Assembly (NCBI GenBank): GCA_040218145.1 | Contig: JAVJQK010000076.1 | Location: forward strand, 62,001 to 126,000 | DNA length: 64,000 bases | Source of the DNA: Sandaracinaceae bacterium | GTDB taxonomy: Bacteria; Myxococcota_A; Polyangia; Polyangiales; Sandaracinaceae | Reading direction: 5' to 3' | Shown: piece after piece, positions 1 through 8,355 of the stretch | Position numbering within the stretch: position 1 is the stretch's first letter | How the letters are laid out: each line of letters opens with the position of its first letter | Made by a program: the position numbers and the translations under genes | The notes under the pieces: model-generated | Databases searched by the model: none | What the model saw: the letters and a program-made list of their open reading frames with translations, nothing else | Told to the model about the DNA's origin: nothing

Positions 1-287
1 ACCTCGACCACCATGCGCTCGTGCGCCAGCTGCGCATCCGTCGGCCCCCCCGAGCCGAACCGTCGCTCGGGGACCGTGAGCATGCGCTCGGCCTCGAGAT
101 GCTTGGTGCTCCACGCGACGTGCAGCGCCGGCCACGGCTCGGCGGCTCGCAGCTCCCGCACCTGACGCAGCCGCAGCTGGATCCCGTGCCCGGGCGGGCC
201 CCCCGTGTCCAGGTGCAGCTCCGTCTCGCCCACGATCCGCTCCGCGAAGGCGAGCAAGTCGTCGTTCAGCACGACCGAGTACCCCAT
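1..287 (-). CDS. Hypothetical protein, 3' end cut off by the window edge
   Basis: Reading leftward from an ATG at 287 gives an unbroken frame of 95 codons that leaves the window before any stop. The protein starts MGYSVVLNDD and is acidic and soluble-looking, with no signal peptide or membrane segment in the visible part. No in-frame start lies close upstream. I do not recognise the family. The opposite-strand frame over the same bases is Arg/Pro-rich and looks like a shadow. Confidence 0.65.
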   Translation of the reverse strand, partial: MGYSVVLNDDLLAFAERIVGETELHLDTGGPPGHGIQLRLRQVRELRAAEPWPALHVAWSTKHLEAERMLTVPERRFGSGGPTDAQLAHERMVVE

Positions 288-430
288 CGCCCGATGGTAC
301 GCGAAGCCGGCGCTGGCGGTGGCTCCACGCCTCACAGAAGCACCTCGGACTGCTCGACGACGGACACCTACCGTTTCGCCGAGGAGCTTCGCGGGGCCGC
401 GACGCGGTACGCAGAGTAGCGCGCGCTTGG

Positions 431-589
431 CAGGCCGTTGAAGTACCGAGCCCGAAGGATCTCGGAGCGCGACGGCCTGGTTCTCGGTTCGGGGCGACGA
501 GGAAATGCTTCAGCATTTTCGAGGAGACACGGGCCGAGAGACGGCTCGTCCCGCCCGAGAGACGAGGAGCGAGGTTCTTCAACGGACTG
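431..589. repeat. 159-bp imperfect palindromic element in a gene-free gap
   Basis: The gap between 287 and 614 holds no convincing gene. Inside it the ends match as inverted repeats: CAG-N-CCGTTGAAG-N-ACC at 431-447 and its complement at 573-589. The exact centre carries a second inverted repeat, AAATGC at 503-508 and GCATTT at 513-518 with loop TTCA. The arms between also pair partly (for example TCTCGG blocks on both sides). The whole segment could fold as one long hairpin, like a MITE or a REP/BIME-type element. No transposase is nearby. The flanks 288-430 and 590-613 show nothing else. Confidence 0.6.
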
Positions 590-613
590 TTGGTCCCGGG
601 AGAGGATGCCGGG

Positions 614-1378
614 TCACGGGGCGGCGAGGGCCAGACCGGAGAGACAGGAGGCGCTGACGAGCGCCATGAGGACGAGCCACGGGGCGGCGCCCGCGAGCAG
701 GGCGCGGCCGCCGGAGAGGCCGTGCACGTGCTGGGCGACGATGAGCAGCTCGCCGAAGAGCCACAGCTCGGTGCAGAGGACGAGCACGGCCACGACGACC
801 CCGTTCGACGAGAGCGGCGCGAACACCGAGACGAACGCGTAGAAGAGCAGCGGCGCGTGGGCGTAGGCGCTGCCCCACACGCTGCGGAGCAGGCCGCGGC
901 CGCCGAGCACGTGGACGGCGGCGTGGAACACGAGGGTGCGGGTCAGGACGTGGGCGGCCTGCGCGACGAGGACGAACGCGAAGATCGGGAGCGCCGCAGG
1001 CAGCGCCACCAGGCCCACCCGCGACGAGAACGTCAGGACGTTCATCAGCGTCGCCACGAGCGCGACGGTGAGCATGACCGTGGCGAGGTATCCGAGCGCC
1101 CGGCCGGGCGAGCCTGGCGTGGCGGCCGAGAAGGTCGGGACCGACGCGAAGAGGACGCCGCGCGTGGTGCGCCACCAGCGGGACGCCCAGCCGCCGACGG
1201 CCTGTTCCCAGGCGATCCGGTCCAGGCCCAACCTCTCACGGCACGCTGCGCACACCCGCGTGTCGGCGTCGCCGGGGCCGAGGCAGGCCCCGCAGACGAG
1301 GTCACCACAGCGCGCGCAGATCGCGTCGGCCGCGGTGTCCGGGTGCGCGGCGCAGCGGGCTTCGGGCGCGATCTCCAT
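614..1378 (-). CDS. Zinc-ribbon/B-box-like plus Yip1-like membrane protein
   Basis: 254 residues from ATG 1378. The N-terminus (about residues 8-50) has a Cys/His cluster: RCAAHP, then two CxxC pairs in ICARCGD and VCGACLG, then VCAAC. It resembles the short B-box-like zinc finger that often precedes membrane domains in this phylum. After a linker there are about five hydrophobic segments (roughly 85-254) resembling Yip1/YIF1-type integral membrane domains. An upstream in-frame start at 1492 would add 38 residues rich in Cys and Arg; the start at 1378 puts the metal-binding motif directly at the N-terminus. Function unknown; a trafficking or membrane-stress role would be a guess. Confidence 0.7.
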   Translation of the reverse strand: MEIAPEARCAAHPDTAADAICARCGDLVCGACLGPGDADTRVCAACRERLGLDRIAWEQAVGGWASRWWRTTRGVLFASVPTFSAATPGSPGRALGYLATVMLTVALVATLMNVLTFSSRVGLVALPAALPIFAFVLVAQAAHVLTRTLVFHAAVHVLGGRGLLRSVWGSAYAHAPLLFYAFVSVFAPLSSNGVVVAVLVLCTELWLFGELLIVAQHVHGLSGGRALLAGAAPWLVLMALVSASCLSGLALAAP

Positions 1379-1525
1379 GCCACACGGAGAGTTGCAGCGA
1401 TGCGCGGCTGCGTCGAGCCGCTTCTGGACGCTGCACAGTGTGCACCTGACGACACGGGTGAGTGGGTCGGGGCAGGGAGAGACCGCGCCCACGTCGATGG
1501 CACATGACGTGCGCGGGGTCGGGGC

Positions 1526-2779
1526 ATGGAACTCTCATCGCGAGCCCTCCTGAGCGTGTTCGCTTGCCTCCTCTCGGCGTGCGGACCGGTGATGGCGCTC
1601 GGACAGAACCTGCGCGAGATGCGCGCGATGCGGACGCTGCGCGGTGAGGTGCGCGTGGAGGGATGGAGCGGGGCGCCCATCGTCGCGATGGTGCTGCGCG
1701 CTCCCCCCGATGAAGGCGCGCCGTACGAGATCGTCGACTACGAGCGGCTGGAGCGGCCCGGCCCGTATCGCTTCCTGGTGGAGGCCGGGACGTTCCGGGT
1801 GGTGGCCTTCGAGGACGCCAACGCGGACCTGCACTACCAGCCCGGGGAGCGGATCGGCGCGTACCGCGGCTACCTCGACGTCGAGGTGGATCGCGCTCGG
1901 GCCTCGCTCGACATCGTCGTCCGCGATCTCGAGAGCCGGGCCGCCCGCGCGATCGCGAGGGCCGCGCCCGCGACGCCCGAGGCGCGCAGCCTGCACATCG
2001 GTGAGGTGCGCCCGCTCTCGGCGCCCCGCTTCTCGGCGGCGGTCGGTCGGATGGGGATGTGGGAGCCGCTCGACTTCATGCGCGAGCACGGAGCCGGACT
2101 CTTCTTCCTCGAGCCGTACGATCCCTCGCGGGTCCCGGTGGTGTTCGTGCACGGCGCCGCGGGCTACCCGCGTGAGTTCGCGTTCTTCATCGAGCGCCTC
2201 GACCGCCGACGGTTTCAGCCCTGGGTCGTGCAGTACCCCTCCGGCTGGGACCTCGCGGAGGTGGCCGACTACTTCGATCGGGCGATGACCGAGGTGCGGG
2301 TTCGTCTCCGCTTCGATCGGCTCTGTCTCGTCGCGCACAGCGCGGGAGGTCTCGTGGCCCGCCGTATGCTCGAGCGCCACGCCGCGAGGCGCATGACGCC
2401 CGGTGTCCGGAGCTTCGTGAGCATCGCGTCCCCCTTGGGCGGCATGGCATCGGCCGGAGTCGGTGTGACCGCCTCGCCGCTCGTGGTCCCGGCCTGGCGG
2501 AGCCTCGATCCACGCGGCGACCTCGTCCGCCATCTCTACGACCAGCCCCTGCCCGAGGCGATGCGCTACGCGCTGCTCTTCACGTACGAGGACGAGGTGG
2601 TGCCGCTGTCGAGCCAGCTCCGGGCGGACGCCCAGAGCGAGGCCGATCTCGTGCGTGGGCTGCATGGCTCGCACGCGGGGGTGCTGCGATCGGAGCACGC
2701 GGCGACCGTCCTGAACGAGGAGCTCGGCCGCTGCTACGACGGCTTCGCACGCGCGAACGAATCGTCGATCAGCCCGTGA
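1526..2779 (+). CDS. Lipoprotein with alpha/beta-hydrolase (lipase/esterase-like) domain
   Basis: 417 residues. The N-terminus is a lipoprotein signal, with lipobox LLSAC and lipidated Cys19. Residues about 40-140 form a beta-rich module ([12 protein letters not shown] onward) that may be a carboxypeptidase-regulatory-like beta domain. The hydrolase follows: VVFVHGAAG supplies the oxyanion region, AHSAGG the nucleophile elbow, EDEVVPL a candidate Asp and a late GSHAGVL a candidate His. It probably acts on an ester or lipid at the envelope; the substrate is unknown. The 3' end overlaps the convergent regulator gene by 11 bp. Confidence 0.82.
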   Translation: MELSSRALLSVFACLLSACGPVMALGQNLREMRAMRTLRGEVRVEGWSGAPIVAMVLRAPPDEGAPYEIVDYERLERPGPYRFLVEAGTFRVVAFEDANADLHYQPGERIGAYRGYLDVEVDRARASLDIVVRDLESRAARAIARAAPATPEARSLHIGEVRPLSAPRFSAAVGRMGMWEPLDFMREHGAGLFFLEPYDPSRVPVVFVHGAAGYPREFAFFIERLDRRRFQPWVVQYPSGWDLAEVADYFDRAMTEVRVRLRFDRLCLVAHSAGGLVARRMLERHAARRMTPGVRSFVSIASPLGGMASAGVGVTASPLVVPAWRSLDPRGDLVRHLYDQPLPEAMRYALLFTYEDEVVPLSSQLRADAQSEADLVRGLHGSHAGVLRSEHAATVLNEELGRCYDGFARANESSISP

Positions 2780-3659
2780 GGCGGGCGCGGAGCTCGCGGG
2801 CGTAGGCGGCCGGGGTCGCGCCGTACTGGGACTTGAAGTCGCGGGTGAAGTGCGAGGGGCTGGCGTAGCCGACGGCGAGCGCGGCTTCGGAGGCGCCGAG
2901 GCCGTCGCGCACCATGCGCAGGCGCGCCTGGCCGAGGCGGACGTTCTTCACGAAGCGCATGGGGCTCATGCGCGCGATCTCCCGGAAGCGATGCGCGAAG
3001 TGCGACGGGCTCATCGCGACGCGCTTGGCCAGATCCTCGACGGTGAGCGCGTCCGCGGCGTGCTCTCGCGCGAACTGCATGGCGTCGCGGATGCGCGGGT
3101 CGTCGGCGCGGACGGCCCTCCTCAGCGGGCCCGCGTGCTCGCTCAGGAGGAGGCGGAAGACGATCTCGCGCACGATGAGCGGGGTCAGCACGCGCCGCTC
3201 GACCGGGTCGGCCAGCGAGTCGAGCAAGCGGCAGAAGGACTCCGCGAGCGCGTCGTCCATGCGCTCGGCCCACGCGTCGGTGTCCGCGCCCGGCTCTCGC
3301 TCGCGCACGTCGTCGATGGCGAGCACGGTCTGCGCGATGACGTCCGGGTCGATGGTCAGGCCGACGGAGATGTACGGCCGGGCCGGCGTCGCGCGCTCGA
3401 TGAAGGAGGTGTAGCGCGCCTCGCGGGTGAAGAAGAGGTACTCGCCCGGCGCGTAGCGGAGACGCTGGCCGTCCGAGAGCTCGAGGACCTTCTCGCGCTC
3501 GGCGACGACCGCCATCACCACCCCGCCCGTGCTGACGGGCTTGGGCCCGAACGGGCGATCGGCGCGGAAGTAGTGGACGTCCGGGTGCACCGAGCTGATG
3601 CGCCCTTCGCGCGTCGCGTGCGCGCGGGCGTGCGCCTGGATCCTCTCGAGCGGGGTCAC
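2769..3659 (-). CDS. AraC-family transcriptional regulator
   Basis: 296 residues from a GTG at 3659. The N-terminal half resembles the AraC_N-type ligand or sensor domain (about residues 10-170). The C-terminal hundred residues carry two helix-turn-helix motifs typical of AraC/Xyl[22 protein letters not shown] and the signature [21 protein letters not shown]. An ATG at 3746 is in frame but would reach far into the promoter gap of the divergent gene, and the added residues look non-coding. It is divergent to the aldo-keto reductase at 3789, the usual arrangement for a dedicated regulator. The inducer is unknown. Confidence 0.85.
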   Translation of the reverse strand: MTPLERIQAHARAHATREGRISSVHPDVHYFRADRPFGPKPVSTGGVVMAVVAEREKVLELSDGQRLRYAPGEYLFFTREARYTSFIERATPARPYISVGLTIDPDVIAQTVLAIDDVREREPGADTDAWAERMDDALAESFCRLLDSLADPVERRVLTPLIVREIVFRLLLSEHAGPLRRAVRADDPRIRDAMQFAREHAADALTVEDLAKRVAMSPSHFAHRFREIARMSPMRFVKNVRLGQARLRMVRDGLGASEAALAVGYASPSHFTRDFKSQYGATPAAYARELRARLTG

Positions 3660-3788
3660 GGATTCGTGTTTACCGCGCGGCGTCGAGGCGCACGAGCGGA
3701 TCGCAGGATCGGGCAAGACGTTCGCAGCCCCGGCCATGGCGCACACGCGGCGCGATCACGATGCTCCGTGCCTACCTGGGAGGACGAG
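3660..3788. promoter_or_regulatory. Shared divergent promoter region, AraC regulator / aldo-keto reductase
   Basis: The 129 bp between the two start codons must hold both promoters and any AraC-type operator. I could not identify convincing -35/-10 boxes or a clear direct repeat. The reductase has a good ribosome site, GGGAGG, about 6 bases before its ATG. Confidence 0.4.
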
Positions 3789-4775
<987 letters not shown>

Positions 4776-4844
4776 CCGTCGGGGACGATCGCCCGAGCTC
4801 CTCCGGGTCGGCGGCGGTGGGCGGGCTTGATAGGATGGCGGCGC

Positions 4845-6380
4845 ATGCGCAGCTCCCTCCTCTTGTCCCTCGTCCTCGCCGCGCCCTGGCTCGGCGCCTG
4901 CGCGGGCCAGGAGTGCGACCTCAACTCGGACTGCCCGAACCCCGGCTACTGCGCGTTCGGGCGGTGCGAGCGCGACTGCGCGGCGGACTTCGACTGCGCC
5001 GACGGGCTGGTCTGCTCGGAGATCGGGCAGTGCGTGAGCCCGAACGGGGTGGACGCGGCGACGCCTCCCCACGACTCGGGCGTGGCCCGGGACTCCGGGC
5101 CGGTCCGAGACTCCGGCCTGCGCGACTCCGGGGTCGCCATGGACTCGGGGCTGCGCGACTCGGGGCTGCGCGACTCGGGTCTCGCGAGCGACTCGGGGCT
5201 GCGCGACGCGGGGATCGGGAGCGACTCCGGGATCACGAGCGACGCAGGGCCGCCGACGGGACCGGTCGCGCGCGGCACGTATCGGTACGGCGCGCTGCCC
5301 ATCGGCGGCGGCGAGGGGATCCGCGTCGCGTTCCATCCCGACGGAAGCTACGCGGTGATCCTCGAGCGCTACGACGTGATCCACGTCTACGACTGGGCGA
5401 CGCGCACGACCCAGACCGTGAGCCTCGACCCGCCCGGCTCGCCGCACGTCTACTTCCACGACGTGACCTTCGATCCGTCGGGCGCCTTCGCCTACGTGGT
5501 CGGCGCGATCTCGGACGCGGGCGCCGAGACCGGTGTGCTCTTCCGCCTGGACGACGCGATGGCGCGCGGCGGGATGGCGAGCGCGGCGTTCACGCAGTCG
5601 AGCGAGACCCGCGCGGGCGAGCGCTTCGCGGCGCTCGAGTACCCGCTGCCGCCGCGCACGGGTCCACCCGTCTTGCTGTCGACGACGACCCGCTCCCCCT
5701 ACATCGCGCGGCTGCGCGAGCTGGACACGGCGACCGACACGTTCATGGGGCTGGTCACCGCGAGCCCGCGCAGCGCGGGGTGCATGGACCTCGCGTTCGC
5801 GGAGAACGAGTTCGGCGGCTGGGGCATCGTCGTCGTCTGCGGGATCAACGGCGGCGACGCGCCCTACTACACGGAGATCGGCAGCCCGCCCTACAGCTGG
5901 CGCCCCGGCCCGAGCGCGACCCTCGGCAACGTCTACCGCGCCGCCTCACACCCGAGCGGCGACTACGCGCTGGCCATCGGCGCCTCCGGCCGCGGCAACC
6001 TCCACCGCTTCGAGGCCGGCGCGTGGCGAGCGGGCTCGAGCTCGCCGTCGATCAGCCGCGGCCTCTGGGGCGTCACGTTCCAGGAGGGCGGCCAGCGCGC
6101 GATCGCCTACGGGCAGGCCGGCGGCACCCCGCTCACCGCGCCCGTGGTCGAGTACCGCCACGACCTCTGGTCGAGCGCGGAGCTGACCGACGTGTCGATC
6201 CCCGGCTTCGACGCCGCGCCCTACCTCGGCGACTCGAGCACCAACCTCAACGACGCCGCCTTCCGCCCCGGCTGCGACGGCGGCCTGCTCGTCGGCGGCA
6301 AGAGCGACTGGCGCGGCACCCGCGGCCTGGTCATCGAGTTCCGCATCGAAGGCCTGCGCTCCTGCGGCGGGACGCTCTGA
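4845..6380 (+). CDS. Lipoprotein with Asp-Ser-Gly linker and propeller-like domain
   Basis: 511 residues from ATG 4845. Lipobox LGAC is followed by a small Cys-rich module of EGF/Dickkopf type (CDLNSDCPNPGYCAFGRC, CADGLVC). Next is a linker made of DSG/DAG tripeptides (DSGLRDSGLRDSG and similar, about residues 75-140), then a roughly 370-residue domain with repeated aromatic/Gly blades (VAFHPDGSYAVIL, VTFDPSGAFAYVV, YRAASHPSGDYAL) that reads like a WD40/YVTN-style beta-propeller. Likely exposed at the outer membrane surface. Function unknown. The start at 4827 would put charged residues ahead of the signal peptide, so 4845 is preferred. Confidence 0.85.
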   Translation: MRSSLLLSLVLAAPWLGACAGQECDLNSDCPNPGYCAFGRCERDCAADFDCADGLVCSEIGQCVSPNGVDAATPPHDSGVARDSGPVRDSGLRDSGVAMDSGLRDSGLRDSGLASDSGLRDAGIGSDSGITSDAGPPTGPVARGTYRYGALPIGGGEGIRVAFHPDGSYAVILERYDVIHVYDWATRTTQTVSLDPPGSPHVYFHDVTFDPSGAFAYVVGAISDAGAETGVLFRLDDAMARGGMASAAFTQSSETRAGERFAALEYPLPPRTGPPVLLSTTTRSPYIARLRELDTATDTFMGLVTASPRSAGCMDLAFAENEFGGWGIVVVCGINGGDAPYYTEIGSPPYSWRPGPSATLGNVYRAASHPSGDYALAIGASGRGNLHRFEAGAWRAGSSSPSISRGLWGVTFQEGGQRAIAYGQAGGTPLTAPVVEYRHDLWSSAELTDVSIPGFDAAPYLGDSSTNLNDAAFRPGCDGGLLVGGKSDWRGTRGLVIEFRIEGLRSCGGTL

Positions 6381-6911
6381 GTGGACCGGTCGGAGGATAC
6401 CGACGACTGGGCGGGCGGCTTCTACGAGCTCGCAGTCGACGTGGGCGACAGCAACCCAGCGCGACTGGAAGACGCTCTGCGTGCGTTGCGCGAATGCGCC
6501 GGAATGACCCCGTCGCAGCCCGTCACCGCGTCTGCCATCGGCCGTCACATCCGGGGCGTGACATCTCTCCCGGACGGACAGCGCATCGTCTGCGGCACCT
6601 GGTCGGTCCAGCTCCCGGAGCGTGACCGCGCGAGCTTCTACCTCCCGCTCGGAGCGCTCGCCAGGATCGATCCGCGCGTCGGCGGGTACCCCTTCGAGCC
6701 GGACGCGACCGGATCCCTCACCTGGCGACGGCCCCTCGACGCGTGGTTGAGACAGCTCGCAGAGCGAGTCTTCGCGGTCGTCCCGTTCGTCCGAGGCGCG
6801 ATCGGCTTCGAGGCCGACGACGCGCTCGAGGCGGGCGTCTCGGACGATCGATGGTGCAGCCTCTTGATCCCCGAGGACGGCGCGCTCTCGTTCCGTGCCG
6901 CCACGCGCTGA
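6381..6911 (+). CDS. Hypothetical acidic protein
   Basis: 176 residues from a GTG that begins on the very next base after the stop of the preceding lipoprotein gene, so translation may be coupled; there is no clear ribosome site. No signal peptide or membrane helix. It is rich in Asp, Arg and Trp and has a central FYLPLGALARIDPRVGGYPF segment. Not recognised. It reads like a small immunity- or SMI1-type cytosolic protein, but I see no decisive motif. Confidence 0.65.
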   Translation: MDRSEDTDDWAGGFYELAVDVGDSNPARLEDALRALRECAGMTPSQPVTASAIGRHIRGVTSLPDGQRIVCGTWSVQLPERDRASFYLPLGALARIDPRVGGYPFEPDATGSLTWRRPLDAWLRQLAERVFAVVPFVRGAIGFEADDALEAGVSDDRWCSLLIPEDGALSFRAATR

Positions 6912-6924
6912 GCGGGGCGCGGCG

Positions 6925-8355
6925 TCAGGCGAGGAGCTCGCTCAGGGGGCCGGGGGCGCGGCGGCTGGGGCCCTCGGAGCCGAACTCGTTCAGGTCCATG
7001 CCCGCGAGGTGGCCGAGGGTGTTCCAGAGGTTCGAGAGCTGGCGGTGGTTGTCGGACGAGAGGCCCGGGTAGACGAGGGTGCGACCGCCGGTGGAGAGGC
7101 CGAGGGCCCGGCCGCCGATGAGCACGATGGGGAACTCGCTCGCGGTGGAGTGGTGCTGCTCGCCGTTGTCGCCGAGGTAGACGATGAGGGTGTGGTCGAG
7201 CATGGAGCCGTCGGCGCCGGTCTCGGGGGTCGCGGCCAGCTCGCTCGCCATGGCCGCGATCGCCTCGAGCTGGAGGCGGGCCACCTCGTGCACGTTGGCG
7301 CGCAGGCCCGCGTCGCTCGCGGAGCCGTGCTGCATGTCGTGCCGCGCGACGGAGGCGTTCACCGTCGGGTAGAGCAGGCTGAAGGCGCCTCCCGTGCCGC
7401 AGCCCACGACGGCGACCCGGGTGAGCTCGCCCTTGAACGCGGCGGTGGCGAGCTGGAGCTGCGCGCGGAAGCGGTCGAGCGGATCGTCGGTGCCGTAGAG
7501 CGGGTTGTCGGCCGGGGCGGGCGGCTGGGCGGCCTCGAGCTGCGGGGCCAGGCCGACGACGCGCTCGTGCCGCGCGGTCAGCTCCTCGATGGACGCGAGG
7601 TAGGTCTCGAGCTTCGCGCGCTCGGCGCTGTTGCCCGGGAACGCGCCCAGGGTGGCGTCCACGTCGCGGCTCGCGAAGTCGAGGAGCGAGCGGCGCTTCA
7701 TGAAGCTCGCGCGCCCCTCCGCCGAGCCGACGGAGCCGAAGAGCGCGGCGTACGCGGCGGTGGGCTGGAGGATGAGCGGCGCCGCGCGCCCGCGGTCGAA
7801 CGCGCAGGTGCCGAAGTCGAGCGGCTCACCCTGGCTCTGCGAGACGCCGAGCCGCACCGCGTCGTAGGGCGTGGCGCCGCGGACCTGCGCGAGCGAGGCG
7901 AGGTACGCGTCGATGGTCTGGCCGCCGGGCACGCCGGCGATGGTGCGGGCCGAGGAGAGCGCGCCGTGGAAGGCGGAGTGGCCGCCGCCCGCGATGCGCG
8001 AGGAGAGCCCGAGCACGACGGCGGTCTGGGCCGCGACCGCGGGGTCGGCCGCGATGGCGGCCATGGCGGGCGCGGTGTCGAAGGAGCTCCCCTCGACGAC
8101 CATCGGCGACTCGTGCGCGTAGCGGCGGTACCACCAGCGCGCGTCGCCGAGCGGCTCGCTCATCGACGCGTCGAGCGAGGCGCGCGCCTCGTCCGCGAGC
8201 ACGGTGATCGGCTCGTAGCCGTTGCCCTCCACCACGAAGACGAAGCGGCACGGCGGCGTCTCGCCGGCTCGTGCGAAGCGAGAGAGCAGCGGGCCGAGCA
8301 GGGTCGCGCCCGCGCCCCCGACGCCGATCGCGCGGAGCCAGTCGCGGCGCTTCAC
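6925..8355 (-). CDS. DUF1552 protein with twin-arginine-like signal
   Basis: 476 residues from a GTG at 8355. The N-terminus KRRDWLRAIGVGGAG followed by a hydrophobic stretch resembles a Tat signal, suggesting export after folding. The body matches the DUF1552 style (PCRFVFVVEGNGYEP, FHGALSSART, LFGSVGSAEGRASF, VYLGDNGEQHHSTASEFPIVLIGG), related to the alkaline-phosphatase-like DUF1501 group. The frame is open to 9345 but only as antisense or shadow sequence. GGAGG lies just upstream, and GTGA overlaps the stop of the DUF1588-type gene, so the two are coupled. Role unknown; the pair is thought to act together in the envelope. Confidence 0.85.
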   Translation of the reverse strand: MKRRDWLRAIGVGGAGATLLGPLLSRFARAGETPPCRFVFVVEGNGYEPITVLADEARASLDASMSEPLGDARWWYRRYAHESPMVVEGSSFDTAPAMAAIAADPAVAAQTAVVLGLSSRIAGGGHSAFHGALSSARTIAGVPGGQTIDAYLASLAQVRGATPYDAVRLGVSQSQGEPLDFGTCAFDRGRAAPLILQPTAAYAALFGSVGSAEGRASFMKRRSLLDFASRDVDATLGAFPGNSAERAKLETYLASIEELTARHERVVGLAPQLEAAQPPAPADNPLYGTDDPLDRFRAQLQLATAAFKGELTRVAVVGCGTGGAFSLLYPTVNASVARHDMQHGSASDAGLRANVHEVARLQLEAIAAMASELAATPETGADGSMLDHTLIVYLGDNGEQHHSTASEFPIVLIGGRALGLSTGGRTLVYPGLSSDNHRQLSNLWNTLGHLAGMDLNEFGSEGPSRRAPGPLSELLA

